Assembly (NCBI RefSeq): GCF_009829325.1
Contig: NZ_VUOS01000004.1
Location: 42,665 to 106,664, forward strand
Direction: 5' to 3'
Length of the DNA: 64,000 nt
Source: Nocardia sp. CY41
Lineage (GTDB): Bacteria; Actinomycetota; Actinomycetes; Mycobacteriales; Mycobacteriaceae
In this document: piece after piece, positions 10,404 to 19,767 of the stretch
How the letters are laid out: every line of letters starts with the position of its first letter
Numbering within the stretch: the first letter of the stretch is position 1
The notes under the pieces: model-generated
Databases searched by the model: none
What the model saw: only the letters and a program-made list of their open reading frames with translations
What the model was told of the DNA's origin: nothing
Made by a program: the position numbers and the translations under genes

Positions 10404-11483
10404 ATGACAGGTATGGACCTCTCGGGTATTCGGATCATCGACGCACACATCCACCAGTGGGACCCGTTCACCACACCGCGGGATTTCAGCACGCTGGCGA
10501 AACTGTTCCGGCTGCTGCCGGTTCCGGTGGACGCGGCGAAGCGGCTGGCCCCGCGGCGGGACCGCGAGTTCGTCGGCGATCCGGTCGCCTACTTGCGGCC
10601 CTACCTGCCGTTCGACTACCGCGCCGATGCCGGGAACGCGCCGATCGAGGTGATCGCGCACATCGAGGTCGAATGGTCGCAGCCGGGACCCCTGGGTAAA
10701 GCCGGGGAGACCGCCTGGGTGGCCGGACTGCCGCTGGAGGCGGCGCCACGGCTCGGCGCGATCCTCGCGGGCGGCGACCCGGCGGACCCCGGGTTCGCGG
10801 AGCTGCTCGACGCACACGCGGCCGCCTCACCGCTGCTGCGCGGTATTCGGACCATGGTCGCGCACCATCCCGATCCCGGCGTGCGATCGTTCACCGACGC
10901 CCCCGGCAAACTCGCCACCAAGGACTTCCTGGACGGCTTCGCGCACCTGGCCGAGCGCGGCCTGTCGTTCGAGGCGTGGGTGTACTCGCACGCCATCCCC
11001 GACGTCACCGCGCTGGCCGAACGGTATCCCGAAGTGCCGATCGTGCTGAACCACCTCGGCACGCCCGCGGGGATCTTCGGCGCGGTGGGCAAACACACCG
11101 GCGGCAATCCGGGACTACGCAGGGAGCTCCTGGTGCGGTGGCGCGACGATCTCGCCGCACTGGCCGCGCGCCCGAACGTGATCGCGAAGGTGAGCGGGCT
11201 GATGATGCCGATTCTCGGCCATCCGATCCCGCCGCGGGGCACACCGACGCCGGTGCCGCAGCTGCTCGACCGGATCGGCCCGCTGGTCGAACACGCCGTG
11301 GACGTCTTCGGCGCGGACCGTCTCATCTGGGGTTCCAACTTCCCGGTGGACAAGCCGGTCACCAGCATCGCGAACAGCATCGAGGTGATCGCGACCGCCG
11401 TCACCGGCCACGGCGGCGGACGGACGGAACTCGAGCAGGTCTTCCGCACCACCGCGCAGCGCGTGTACCGGATCGCGGACTGA
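10404..11483 (+). CDS. metal-dependent amidohydrolase (TIM-barrel, Amidohydro_2 type)
   Basis: About 359 residues. The N-terminal IIDAHIHQWDP is the HxH metal motif of the amidohydrolase superfamily. Later WVYSHAIPDVTALAERYP, VLNHLGTPAG (metal His) and RLIWGSNFPVDKP (metal-binding region, GSNFP) place it with 2-pyrone-4,6-dicarboxylate lactonase and fuconolactonase-like hydrolases. Substrate not predictable. Starts are ambiguous: GTG at 10368, ATG at 10404 and ATG at 10413 are all in frame, and none has a strong ribosome binding site. I chose 10404 because the conserved part begins right after it. It follows icmF by about 165 bases in the same direction, but nothing in the sequence ties the two functionally. 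Confidence 0.82.
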   Translation: MTGMDLSGIRIIDAHIHQWDPFTTPRDFSTLAKLFRLLPVPVDAAKRLAPRRDREFVGDPVAYLRPYLPFDYRADAGNAPIEVIAHIEVEWSQPGPLGKAGETAWVAGLPLEAAPRLGAILAGGDPADPGFAELLDAHAAASPLLRGIRTMVAHHPDPGVRSFTDAPGKLATKDFLDGFAHLAERGLSFEAWVYSHAIPDVTALAERYPEVPIVLNHLGTPAGIFGAVGKHTGGNPGLRRELLVRWRDDLAALAARPNVIAKVSGLMMPILGHPIPPRGTPTPVPQLLDRIGPLVEHAVDVFGADRLIWGSNFPVDKPVTSIANSIEVIATAVTGHGGGRTELEQVFRTTAQRVYRIAD

Positions 11484-11518
11484 CCCGGTTGTCGGTGCCC
11501 GCGGCTAGCATTCGCCGC

Positions 11519-11923
11519 GTGAAAGCCACCGGCACGTTCTCCGTGAGTTCCTTCGTCCCGACCGAGGTGGTGCCCGATCCCACGATCACCACCGCGTTGC
11601 CGGTCGGCGTCGCCCTCATCGCCAAGCAATTCAGCGGCGCGATCGAAGGCCGCTCGTCCACCGTGTTCACCGCCGCGTTCGACCAGGCCACCGGTGTGGG
11701 CAGCTACACCGCGATGGAGTCGTTCGAGGGCACGCTCGACGGCGTCGCGGGCACCTTCAATTTCCTGCACGTCGCGAGCACCAGCGGGGCCGACCGTACG
11801 AACGAATTCTGCGTGATCGTGCCCGGCAGCGGCACCGGCGACCTCGCGGGCATCACGGGCACGGGCGGACTGCATGTGGACGCCGACGGCACACACCACA
11901 TGTGGTTCGACTACGAATTGTGA
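11519..11923 (+). CDS. DUF3224 family protein
   Basis: 134 residues from GTG at 11519 (MKATGTFSVSSFVP). Recognised as DUF3224 by the pattern of a small beta-rich protein: ALIAKQFSGAIEGRSSTVFTAAF, then SYTAMESFEGTLDGVAGTF near residue 70, and a C-terminal GITGTGGLHVDADGTHHMWFDYEL. These proteins resemble allene-oxide-cyclase-like barrels; no catalytic role is established to my knowledge. No signal peptide is visible. The 3' end overlaps the convergent gene on the minus strand by 13 bases, so their 3' ends are tightly packed. Confidence 0.8.
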   Translation: MKATGTFSVSSFVPTEVVPDPTITTALPVGVALIAKQFSGAIEGRSSTVFTAAFDQATGVGSYTAMESFEGTLDGVAGTFNFLHVASTSGADRTNEFCVIVPGSGTGDLAGITGTGGLHVDADGTHHMWFDYEL

Positions 11924-12705
11924 GTCGCGCGGGCCAGTTGCGCGGTGAGCGTCTCGCGGGCGGTCGCCAATGACGGCCCGTACCAGGTGAGGGCGCGGCC
12001 TTCGACCAAAGCGACCGGGATATCCGGAAATGCTTCCGGTCCATCGCTTTCAGTGAAGACATAGGGTTCGTCGGGGAGCACCGCGAGCTCGACGCCTTCG
12101 ATCAGCTCGGCCTCCGTGACGCGCGGATAGCGATCGGGACGATCGTCGTGCACCAAGCGCAGGCCCAGGCGGTGCGCGATGTCGCCGGTGAAAGTATTGC
12201 GTCCGACCACCATCCACGGATTCCGCCAGACCGGGATGACGGCGGCGCGCGCCGGTTCAGGAGGCGGTGCCGACCAAGCGGACCGGGCCTCGGTGAGCCA
12301 AGCCGGGATGTCGACGCCGAGCGCCTCCACGCACAGCCGGGCGAGCGAAACCATGGCCTGCTCGACGGTCTCGATCTCGGTCACCCACACCGGGATTCCC
12401 GCCGTGCGCAGACGTTCGACGTCGAGGCGGCGGTTCTCCTCTTTGTTGCACAACACCAGGTCGGGGGCGAGTTCTACGATGCGGCGGACATCCGGATTCT
12501 TTGTGCCACGGACCCGTTCGACCGCCAGATCGGCTGGATGCGTACACCATTGCGTGGCGGCGACCAAGACTTCCGGACACGTGCACGCCACCGCCTCGGT
12601 CAGCGACGGAACGAGCGACACCACCCGGCGCGGGGGTGTTCGCAGTTCCACCGGAGTACCGAGGTCGTCGCGGGGCGACCCGGCCGTTGGGCTCCTTCCT
12701 GCCAC
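11911..12705 (-). CDS. helical-backbone metal receptor / BtuF-like binding protein without signal peptide
   Basis: 264 residues. The sequence RRVVSLVPSLTEAVACTCP near residue 26 and APDLVLCNKEENRRLDVERL are the hallmarks of the periplasmic-binding-protein-2 fold used for cobalamin and siderophore receptors. Unlike transport receptors it has no signal peptide or lipobox and no ABC permease or ATPase beside it, so a cytoplasmic role is more likely. Conserved-looking TQWCTHP and a C-terminal EPYVFTESDG are visible. Starts at GTG 12705; a later GTG near 12651 is also possible. Given the B12-dependent mutase nearby, cobalamin binding is a reasonable guess but only inference. Confidence 0.72.
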   Translation of the reverse strand: MAGRSPTAGSPRDDLGTPVELRTPPRRVVSLVPSLTEAVACTCPEVLVAATQWCTHPADLAVERVRGTKNPDVRRIVELAPDLVLCNKEENRRLDVERLRTAGIPVWVTEIETVEQAMVSLARLCVEALGVDIPAWLTEARSAWSAPPPEPARAAVIPVWRNPWMVVGRNTFTGDIAHRLGLRLVHDDRPDRYPRVTEAELIEGVELAVLPDEPYVFTESDGPEAFPDIPVALVEGRALTWYGPSLATARETLTAQLARATHNS

Positions 12706-12988
12706 GCTGTCAGCCTATAACAGCAGGTTCGCGCAGGTCGGATCGCTTATCTCGACTCGGCGGAGCTGGGTGCGACGATCCGGCGGTGCGGGGTGCCGGT
12801 TCGCCAAGTTCGGCGCAAGGGCAGCGTCCGGGCGTTACTGGGGCAGTTCCGCATCGGGTCGCGCGGCGCGAGACTGGATAGCGGCACCCGGCGTCGGGAA
12901 GTCTCCGGTCCCTTCGCTCCGCCGGTATCGATCCCGCCCCGACAGACCGGCGGTAACCGACAGCCCCGATGCTGGGTGCCGACCAACG

Positions 12989-13756
12989 TCACCGGTCCAA
13001 CAGCCGATAGAGGGCGGTGAGTTCGCGCAGGCCGGTCGCGGCGGTGGTCTCGTCGGCCGAGGTCATCCGCAGCGCCCTGCGCAGCAGCATCGGATCCAGA
13101 TCCTCCGGAGCCGCACGGAATTCGACGGAGGGCAGAGCCGGCAAGGCGATGTTCTCGCCGTACGGGTCGTCATCGACGGCGGGGCTCGGCTCGCGTTCGA
13201 TGCCGCCGATCAAGGTGTCCAGGTCGAGTCCGCGCAAGGTCAGGATCTCGCGTGGGCGTTCGTCGAGCCGCTCGGCCAGCAGGTAGCAGACCGCCGCCAC
13301 ATGCTTGCACGGCCAACCGGGATCAGGGCAGGTGCAGGTGAAATCGAGGTCGGCCGCGGTGCTCGGCAGCAGCAGCGGCCCGAGTCCGGTCGGCAACGCG
13401 CCCGAGGCGATCTCGGCGAGCATGCCGGGAGCCGCGCGGATGGTCTCGATGAGCACCTCGAGTTCGTCCTCGCGCAACGGGCGCACGGTGAACACCGCCG
13501 TGAAGGGCTTCGGTTGGCTGCCTTGCACTTCCGCCGTCACCGCGCCCGGCTCGATCCGGTAGTTCACCACCTGACCGGATCTGGCGTAGTTGCGGCCGCG
13601 CGTCAACCGGCCCGGCTCCGCCATCCGCTCGACCGATTCCACCAGCGCCTTGCCCCACCAGGTGCGCCCGAACCCGCCGCGCCTGCTACGTGCCTCCACA
13701 CCGCCGCGCACCGGCAGCTTCTTCCCGTACTCCGAGTAGTCGACGAATGGACTCAT
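12989..13756 (-). CDS. SWIM zinc-finger protein
   Basis: 255 residues from ATG at 13756. The SWIM motif CxCx(6)CxH is at Cys141, Cys143, Cys150 and His152 (CTCPDPGWPCKH), a zinc-binding module linked to nucleic-acid or protein interactions. The N-terminal half carries FGRTWWGKALVESVERM and RGRNYARSGQVVNYRI, typical of the bacterial SWIM proteins paired with SNF2 helicases. Its start overlaps the stop of the upstream helicase by ATGA, so the two are translationally coupled and probably act together. An in-frame extension upstream of the ATG lies inside the helicase gene and is rejected. Confidence 0.88.
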   Translation of the reverse strand: MSPFVDYSEYGKKLPVRGGVEARSRRGGFGRTWWGKALVESVERMAEPGRLTRGRNYARSGQVVNYRIEPGAVTAEVQGSQPKPFTAVFTVRPLREDELEVLIETIRAAPGMLAEIASGALPTGLGPLLLPSTAADLDFTCTCPDPGWPCKHVAAVCYLLAERLDERPREILTLRGLDLDTLIGGIEREPSPAVDDDPYGENIALPALPSVEFRAAPEDLDPMLLRRALRMTSADETTAATGLRELTALYRLLDR

Positions 13757-16569
13757 TCGCCCACCGCCGCCGCTCCGAGGGTGAACAGGTCGCGCAATTC
13801 GTCGGTGCTCAGCTCGGTGATCCAGTTCTCCCCCGCGCCGACGGCCAGATCGGCGAGTTGCCGCTTGCCGTTGATCATCTCGTCGATCCGCTCCTCGATC
13901 GTGTCCACGCAGACCAGCTTGCGCACCTGGACGTTGCGCCGCTGGCCGATCCGGAAGGCTCGGTCGGTGGCCTGGTTCTCCACGGCGGGATTCCACCAGC
14001 GGTCCAGGTGCACCACGTGATTGGCGGCGGTGAGGTTGAGGCCGGTGCCACCGGCCTTGAGCGACAACAACATCAGCGGCGGGCCGTCCGGCGTCTGGAA
14101 ACGGGTGACCATCGCGTCGCGCTTCTTCTTCGGCACGCCACCGTGCAGGAACGGGATCTCGGCGCCGAACCGCTCGGTGAGGTAGGGCGCAACCAGCTCG
14201 CCGAATTCCCGGAACTGCGTGAACAACAGAGCTTTCTCGCCGTCGGCCAGCACCGCGTCCACGACGTCCTCGACGAGAGCGAGCTTGCCGGAACGGTGCG
14301 CCCCGCGGTGCAGCACGCTCGACCCGTCACCCAGGAAATGCGCGGGATGGTTGCACACCTGCTTGAGCCGGGTGAGCGCACCGAGCACGGCGCCCTTGCG
14401 CGCCATGCCCTTCGCGTCCTTGATTTTCGCCAGCATGTCATCCACGACCGCCTGGTAGAGGGCGGCCTGCTCGACGGTGAGATTGGCCCGCACGGTCATC
14501 TCGAGCTTCTCGGGCAGATCGCTGATCACCGTGGGGTCGGTCTTCACCCGGCGCAGCACGAACGGCTGGGTGAGCCAGCGCAGCCGGCTGATCGCGTTCT
14601 GGTCGCGCTCGCGTTCGATGGGGACCGCGAAACGGGCCCGGAAGGACTGCGGGCTGCCCAGCACCTTCGGCACCGCGAAATCCATGATGGAGCGCAGCTC
14701 TTCCAGCCGGTTCTCCACCGGGGTGCCGGTGAGCGCCAGCCGATGCCGCGCGCGCAACGACCGCGCCGCCCGCGCCTGCCGCGTACCGGCGTTCTTGATG
14801 TGCTGCGCTTCGTCCAGGACGACGCGGTCCCAGTGCTGCCTGCCCAGTTCCTCGGCGTCGCGCGCCAGCAGCGCGTAGGTGGTGACCACCAGATCCGCGG
14901 CGGCGACCGTCTCGTCGAGTTCGGCCCCGGCTCGCCGGCCCACGCCGTGATGCACCCACACCCGCAGGTCGGGGGCGAACCGTTCCGCCTCGCGCTGCCA
15001 GTTGCCGACCACCGACATGGGGCACACCAGCAAGGTCGGGCCCGGCGGCTCGGCCGCCTCCGGCGTCTCCCGTTCGTGCACCAGCAAGGCGAGCACCTGG
15101 ACGGTCTTGCCGAGCCCCATGTCGTCGGCCAGAATCGCGCCGCACCCCATCCGGCTCATGGTGGCCAGCCAGGCCAGGCCGCGCTGCTGGTAAGGACGCA
15201 ACTCGGCCTTCAGCCCGACGGGCGCGGCGACCGCTTCCGGCTCTCGCGCGCGATCGAGCAGGTCACCGGCCCACCCGCCGGCGGTGACCTCGGTGATCGG
15301 CACCTGCGGCACCCGCGAGACGGCGATCTCGCCCAGCATGTCCGCGAAGGTGACCGGGGTGTCGTCGGCGTGCGCGGCGACATACCGGGCCGCGGCGGCC
15401 AGCGCCTTGTGATCGGCCTGCACCCACTGCCCGCGCAACTGCACCAGATCGGACTTGCCGCGCACCAGGCGTTCCATCTCGGCCGTGGTCAACACCATGT
15501 CGCCGAGCGCCAGCTCCCAGCGGTAGGCGACCAGGCCACGCAGACCGACCGTGCTCTCCGCGGCGGGCGTCGCGCTGTCCACGCGCAGGCGCATGCTCGG
15601 TTCGGCGACGCTCCAGGCTCGCGGCAGCAGCAACTGGACCCCGGCGGCGTGCAGGGCGTGCGCGCCGTGCGCGACCAGATCCAGCACCACCTCGGTGGGC
15701 AGCAGCAGGTCCATGCTGCGCGGATCGCTCGGCAGATCACGCAACCTCGGATACGCCCGCTGGGCCGCGCCGAGCTTGTCCACCGCGATCCGCACGAGAT
15801 TCGGATCCTCATGCAGGGGAACTGTTCTGGGCGCCTCCCCGGTCAGGCGCAGGCAGACCTCCAGTCGCCACAGCGCGACGGACTCGTCGGCGAGCCCGAG
15901 TGCGCCGTCCGGTTCCAGCAGCCGCAGCACCAATTCCGGCTCGTCACCGGTCAGGCTCGCCCGCCAGCGCTCCAGCACCTCGGCGACCTGATAGCTGCCG
16001 TTGTCCAGCGGAGTGTCGCCGACCAGGGCGGCCACCAGCGGATGTGGCGAGTCCGGCGGATCGGCCAGCGACCGCGCGATCGGATCGGTGAGCTCGGTGA
16101 CCATGTCGTCCAGTACCGCGGCCGGACGCCCGGCCACCCGCAGGGCCTGCGGCATGGCGACCGCGAGTTCGGCCAGCCAGGCCCGCTGCCGCTCCCCGCC
16201 GACCAGCCGCCAGCGCACCCACCACTGGCCGTCCTCCCGGCGCAGGTCCGGCACGACACGCCCGGCGCGCACCCAGCGTTCGATGCCGCGCGCGACGTGG
16301 GCGAGAAACCGCAGATCCCCCGCCACCAGCCCGGCGGGCAGTCGCTGCCGCAGCGCCTCCGCCGCCGCCACCGGGGCCATCGCGTGCGCGCGCACCCGCT
16401 CGGTCGCGACGACGCCGTTCGCGACGACCAGCACCTCGGCGCGGTGCCGGAACCTCGACGCCCGCAGCACGCTGCCCAGCGGATCCGGCAGCCCGGTGGA
16501 CGGCGCGGCGACCGGCGAGTCGTGCCAGAGCAGCAACCCGGATCCCGGCGACCACAGTCCGTGCAGCAT
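13753..16569 (-). CDS. helZ: SNF2/SWI2-family helicase (HelZ type)
   Basis: About 938 residues. A double-stranded DNA-dependent ATPase of the SNF2 superfamily. Motifs in order: Q/Walker A region RPYQQRGLAWLATMSRMG...DDMGLGKTVQVLALL near residue 480, DEAQ box LDEAQHIKN near 585, ALTGTPVENRLEELRSIMDF, then helicase C with FLHGGVPKKKRD, LSLKAGGTGLNLTAANHV and DRAFRIGQRRNVQVRK. The C-terminal end TELSTDELRDLFTLG matches the mycobacterial HelZ as I recall it. The start is either ATG at 16581 or ATG at 16569; the latter has GGATGGG before it and gives MLHGLWSPG, like the mycobacterial protein. Coupled to the SWIM gene. Such pairs are thought to serve DNA repair or chromatin-like remodelling; not proven here. 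Confidence 0.9.
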   Translation of the reverse strand: MLHGLWSPGSGLLLWHDSPVAAPSTGLPDPLGSVLRASRFRHRAEVLVVANGVVATERVRAHAMAPVAAAEALRQRLPAGLVAGDLRFLAHVARGIERWVRAGRVVPDLRREDGQWWVRWRLVGGERQRAWLAELAVAMPQALRVAGRPAAVLDDMVTELTDPIARSLADPPDSPHPLVAALVGDTPLDNGSYQVAEVLERWRASLTGDEPELVLRLLEPDGALGLADESVALWRLEVCLRLTGEAPRTVPLHEDPNLVRIAVDKLGAAQRAYPRLRDLPSDPRSMDLLLPTEVVLDLVAHGAHALHAAGVQLLLPRAWSVAEPSMRLRVDSATPAAESTVGLRGLVAYRWELALGDMVLTTAEMERLVRGKSDLVQLRGQWVQADHKALAAAARYVAAHADDTPVTFADMLGEIAVSRVPQVPITEVTAGGWAGDLLDRAREPEAVAAPVGLKAELRPYQQRGLAWLATMSRMGCGAILADDMGLGKTVQVLALLVHERETPEAAEPPGPTLLVCPMSVVGNWQREAERFAPDLRVWVHHGVGRRAGAELDETVAAADLVVTTYALLARDAEELGRQHWDRVVLDEAQHIKNAGTRQARAARSLRARHRLALTGTPVENRLEELRSIMDFAVPKVLGSPQSFRARFAVPIERERDQNAISRLRWLTQPFVLRRVKTDPTVISDLPEKLEMTVRANLTVEQAALYQAVVDDMLAKIKDAKGMARKGAVLGALTRLKQVCNHPAHFLGDGSSVLHRGAHRSGKLALVEDVVDAVLADGEKALLFTQFREFGELVAPYLTERFGAEIPFLHGGVPKKKRDAMVTRFQTPDGPPLMLLSLKAGGTGLNLTAANHVVHLDRWWNPAVENQATDRAFRIGQRRNVQVRKLVCVDTIEERIDEMINGKRQLADLAVGAGENWITELSTDELRDLFTLGAAAVGE

Positions 16570-16717
16570 CAACCCATCCAAGCAGGCGGGTCCGACACGG
16601 CGGCGCGCCCAGTGCCCCGACCGTTGTGGATTTCTTCACGCAACGGGCACATACTGGAATATCCGCAGGTCATCGCAAACAACCGCAGCTTGGTGTCAAG
16701 GAAGCGGAGGAAGCAGC

Positions 16718-17080
16718 ATGACGATCCTGCTCCAGGTTCTCGAGCAGAGCTTCACCCCGACGACCGCGTGGGAACGGCGGAAATTCACCTTCGTGCATGC
16801 CGACAAGATCGTCGGCATGCGGCTCGACGGGCAGTGCGGTGTGTGGCTTGACCTGTCGAGACCCGGTGAATCCCAGCGGCTGGCCCGCACCACCGACCCG
16901 CGCGAGGCGATCACGTTCCTGCTCACCACCTTCGCCAAGATCGCCGAATGCGAGGAGCGCGGCGGCTCGTGGGTGATCGGGCACGACGGAACGCATATCG
17001 AGTCGATCGCCGCCACCCGGTTCCCGCCCCGGGCCAGCGAGGTCGCCGACGACGATCTCCTGGCCCGCGCCTGGCTGTAG
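16718..17080 (+). CDS. conserved hypothetical protein
   Basis: 120 residues from ATG at 16718 with a strong GGAGG at 16706-16710. The protein (MTILLQVLEQSFTPTTAWE...) is acidic to neutral, has no signal peptide or membrane segment, and shows a mixed alpha/beta pattern. I do not recognise a family. It is divergent from the helicase and convergent with the rhodanese gene, which ends 16 bases beyond its stop. Codon use matches its neighbours, so it is probably a native gene and not a recent arrival. Confidence 0.65.
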   Translation: MTILLQVLEQSFTPTTAWERRKFTFVHADKIVGMRLDGQCGVWLDLSRPGESQRLARTTDPREAITFLLTTFAKIAECEERGGSWVIGHDGTHIESIAATRFPPRASEVADDDLLARAWL

Positions 17081-17095
17081 GTCCGCGGTAGCGGG

Positions 17096-17914
17096 TCAGC
17101 TACCCGTCGCGACCGGCCGTTTCGGATCGTTCGACCACTGTGACCACGACCCGGGATACAAGGCCGCCTCCACGCCCGCGACAGCGAGCGCCGCGACCTG
17201 GTGCGCCGCCGTCACGCCGGAGCCGCAGTACACGGCCACCGGCCCGGATCCGAAGCCGGCGAAGCGGTCGCGCAGTTCCTCCACCGCGCGGAAGCGGCCC
17301 TCGGCGTCGAGATTGTCGGCGGTCGGAGCGCTGAGCGCACCGGGGATGTGCCCGGCGCGGGGATCGATCGGCTCCACGTCACCGCGGAAGCGCTCGCTCG
17401 CCCTGGCATCCAACAGCACGCCCTTCCAGCGCGCGGCCGCGTCCGCGTCGATCACGGGCAGCTGACCGGGGCGCAGTTCGACGTCGCCGGGTTCGGGGTC
17501 GGGCTCGGCGCCGGTAGCGACCTGCCCGCTCGCACCGATCCAGGCGGGCAGCCCGCCGTCGAGAATGCGCACGTCCGCGACACCCGCCCAGCGCAGCAGC
17601 CACCAGGCGCGGGCGGCGGCCATGCCGCCGGTGGCGTCGTAGACGACGACCGGATCGCCCTCGCACAACCCCCAGCTGCGCGCGCACTTCTCCAGCTGCG
17701 CGGGGTCCGGCAGTGGATGCCTGCCGCGCGCGGGGGAAGGCGGTGCGGCCAGTTCCGTTTCCAGGTCGACGAACACCGCGCCGGGAATGTGACCGGCGAG
17801 GTAGTGCTGCGGCCCGTCCGGATCGCCCAGCGCCCAGCGCACATCCAGCAGGCGAAGCCGCTTGTCCGACAACGCTTCCCGCAGTTCCTCCGGAGTGATC
17901 AGTACCGCGCTCAA
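17096..17914 (-). CDS. thiosulfate/3-mercaptopyruvate sulfurtransferase (two rhodanese domains)
   Basis: 272 residues with two tandem rhodanese domains. The N-terminal inactive copy (about 5-125) carries LLDVRWALGDPDG, HIPGAVFVD and GDPVVVYDATGG. The C-terminal active copy (about 155-265) has HIPGAL and the loop VAVYCGSGVTAAH with nucleophile Cys230. The CGSGVT loop is the type found in SseA-like mercaptopyruvate/thiosulfate sulfurtransferases. Cytoplasmic; transfers sulfane sulfur to cyanide or other thiophiles. A single gene divergent from benE. It contrasts with the second SseA homologue at 60988-61905, whose active-site Cys is replaced by Ser. Confidence 0.88.
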   Translation of the reverse strand: MSAVLITPEELREALSDKRLRLLDVRWALGDPDGPQHYLAGHIPGAVFVDLETELAAPPSPARGRHPLPDPAQLEKCARSWGLCEGDPVVVYDATGGMAAARAWWLLRWAGVADVRILDGGLPAWIGASGQVATGAEPDPEPGDVELRPGQLPVIDADAAARWKGVLLDARASERFRGDVEPIDPRAGHIPGALSAPTADNLDAEGRFRAVEELRDRFAGFGSGPVAVYCGSGVTAAHQVAALAVAGVEAALYPGSWSQWSNDPKRPVATGS

Positions 17915-18089
17915 CTCAGCTCCTCGTCCCGAATCGCGTCCTCGCGCACCGACTCCCCCACCCTACGCACCCGGATGTGCCGATGTCGCCGAACTCTCGT
18001 GCCGCGCGCCGCCCGCGGCGGCCAAGTCAGGCCAGTTTCGGCGCACTGGCAGGCGACACGCACTCGTGACCAGCGGCAATATCCGACCG

Positions 18090-19361
18090 ATGTCGAACGC
18101 TTCCACTGCCGAAACCACCGCGACCGGGGAACCCGAACGGTCGCGGGCCGGGCTCGTGCCGCCGATCGGCGCGGGCGCGGTGACGGCGCTGGTCGGGTTC
18201 ACAAGCTCCTTCGCCGTGGTGCTGAGCGGGTTGACCGCGGTGGGGGCGAGTTCCGCGCAAGCCGCGTCGGGCCTGCTCGCGCTGTGCGTCACACAGGCGA
18301 TCGGCATGCTGGCGCTGAGTTACCGCTACCGGATGCCGATCACCCTCGCCTGGTCAACACCGGGCGCGGCGTTGCTGGCCGGGACGGGCGCGGTGGCGGG
18401 CGGCTGGCCCGCCGCGATCGGGGCGTTCGTGGTGACGGGCGCGCTGATCGTCGTCACCGGACTGTGGCAGCGGCTGGGCGCGCTGGTCGCGGCGATCCCG
18501 GTGGATATAGCGCAGGCCATGCTCGCGGGGGTGCTGCTGCCGTTGTGCCTGGCGCCGGTCCGCGCGGTGCAGACGAGTCCGGCGGTGGCGGCGCCGGTGA
18601 TCGTGGTCTGGCTGGTGCTGCAACGGTATGCGCAGCGCTGGGCCGTGATCGCGGCCTTCGCGACGGCGGCGATCGGGGCCGCGATCAGCATCGCGGTGCA
18701 GCACCGGCACCTCGACATCGGCGCGATGGCGCCGCGGCTGGAACTGACGGTGCCGCACTGGAGCTGGCAGGCGCTGATCGGCGTGGCGATCCCGCTCTAC
18801 ATCGTCACCATGGCGTCGCAGAACATTCCGGGCACCGCGGTGCTGGCCTCGTTCGACTACCGGGTGCCATGGCGCGCGGCGATGACCGTCACCGGGCTCG
18901 GCACCGTCGTCGGCGCGCCCGCGGGCGGGCACGCGATCAATCTCGCGGCCATCAGCGCCGCGCTGTCGGCCGCGCCCGCCGCGCACCCGGACCCGAAGCG
19001 GCGCTGGATCGCCGCGTTCACCGCGGGCGGGATATACCTCGTGCTCGCGCTGGGCTCGGCCGCGCTGGTCACGCTGATCGCGACCGCTCCGGCGGGCACG
19101 CTGGAAACCGTGGCCGGCCTGGCCCTGCTGGCGACCTTGGCCGCCGCGCTCGGCGCGGCGCTGCGTTCGGAACACCGCGAGGCGGGCGTCGTCACCTTCC
19201 TCATCGCCGCCTCCGGCGTCGGCTTCGCCGGCATCGGCGCGGCCTTCTGGGCATTGCTCGCCGGGCTCGTCGTGCGCAGAGTATTGCGTCAGCCGGAACG
19301 GGAGCAGCGGGACCAGAGCCGACCACAGCCCGCGCCGGACCGAGCAGAGGCTGAGCAGTAG
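18090..19361 (+). CDS. BenE-family benzoate/H+ symporter-like membrane protein
   Basis: 423 residues from ATG at 18090 (MSNASTAETT), with a polar N-terminal tail of about 25 residues and about eleven to twelve membrane segments. Family features: GAGAVTALVGFTSSFAVVLSG at the first helix, MPITLAWSTPGAALLAGTG, QAMLAGVLLPLCLAP, ASQNIPGTAVLASFDY, and GAPAGGHAINLAAISAAL near the eighth helix. These match BenE, which takes up benzoate with protons; no benzoate degradation genes are nearby, so the real substrate is uncertain. The cytosolic C-terminal tail is rich in Arg, Gln and Glu. Upstream in-frame codons overlap the divergent rhodanese gene and are not used. Confidence 0.85.
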   Translation: MSNASTAETTATGEPERSRAGLVPPIGAGAVTALVGFTSSFAVVLSGLTAVGASSAQAASGLLALCVTQAIGMLALSYRYRMPITLAWSTPGAALLAGTGAVAGGWPAAIGAFVVTGALIVVTGLWQRLGALVAAIPVDIAQAMLAGVLLPLCLAPVRAVQTSPAVAAPVIVVWLVLQRYAQRWAVIAAFATAAIGAAISIAVQHRHLDIGAMAPRLELTVPHWSWQALIGVAIPLYIVTMASQNIPGTAVLASFDYRVPWRAAMTVTGLGTVVGAPAGGHAINLAAISAALSAAPAAHPDPKRRWIAAFTAGGIYLVLALGSAALVTLIATAPAGTLETVAGLALLATLAAALGAALRSEHREAGVVTFLIAASGVGFAGIGAAFWALLAGLVVRRVLRQPEREQRDQSRPQPAPDRAEAEQ

Positions 19362-19767
19362 GCGAACTACGATCACAACGCCAGGCCGAACACAGCCGCC
19401 CACCGAGCCGGACACAGCCGCCATAGCCGACCGACGACAGCAGCCGGACCAGGGCCGCCCCAGCCCGCGCCGCTCCGAGACACTGCGAGACGAGCGCGAA
19501 GTCCGGACCACTGCCTGCGCCGGGGCCGAGGCGACTTCGGAGTCGGCGCTCAGGTTGATACCGTTTGCTATGCCCATCCCATGGCCAGCAGCCGCCCGCG
19601 AGCCTGGTCTGGACGCCCCGATGCGGGGTTCAGGTTCGATTCGATCGGCCCGCTGCGAGCAGCGGCGCTGGCCGAGGTGCGTGTGTCCAGGCGCAGCGGC
19701 AGGCACTCGTCGAGGGACCACGACTCCGGTGCATAGTGAGCTGACGTTCGAATGCGTGTGCTGAGAG
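19362..19767. other. intergenic stretch without a recognised gene
   Basis: 406 bases between benE and the orphan gene at 19768. No reading frame with natural composition, no tRNA-like fold and no clear terminator were seen. The downstream gene has CTGAGAG just before its start. Confidence 0.4.

Noticed and set aside
6981..10817. A 1278-codon minus-strand frame opposite icmF
   Set aside because: Pure shadow of IcmF codons; no ribosome binding site and no natural protein composition.
13690..16851. A 1053-codon plus-strand frame opposite the SNF2 helicase
   Set aside because: Antisense shadow; the helicase motifs on the minus strand are unambiguous.
18090..19361. Benzoate catabolic locus around the BenE-like gene
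   Set aside because: No benzoate dioxygenase, diol dehydrogenase or catechol genes occur nearby; only the transporter family is supported.
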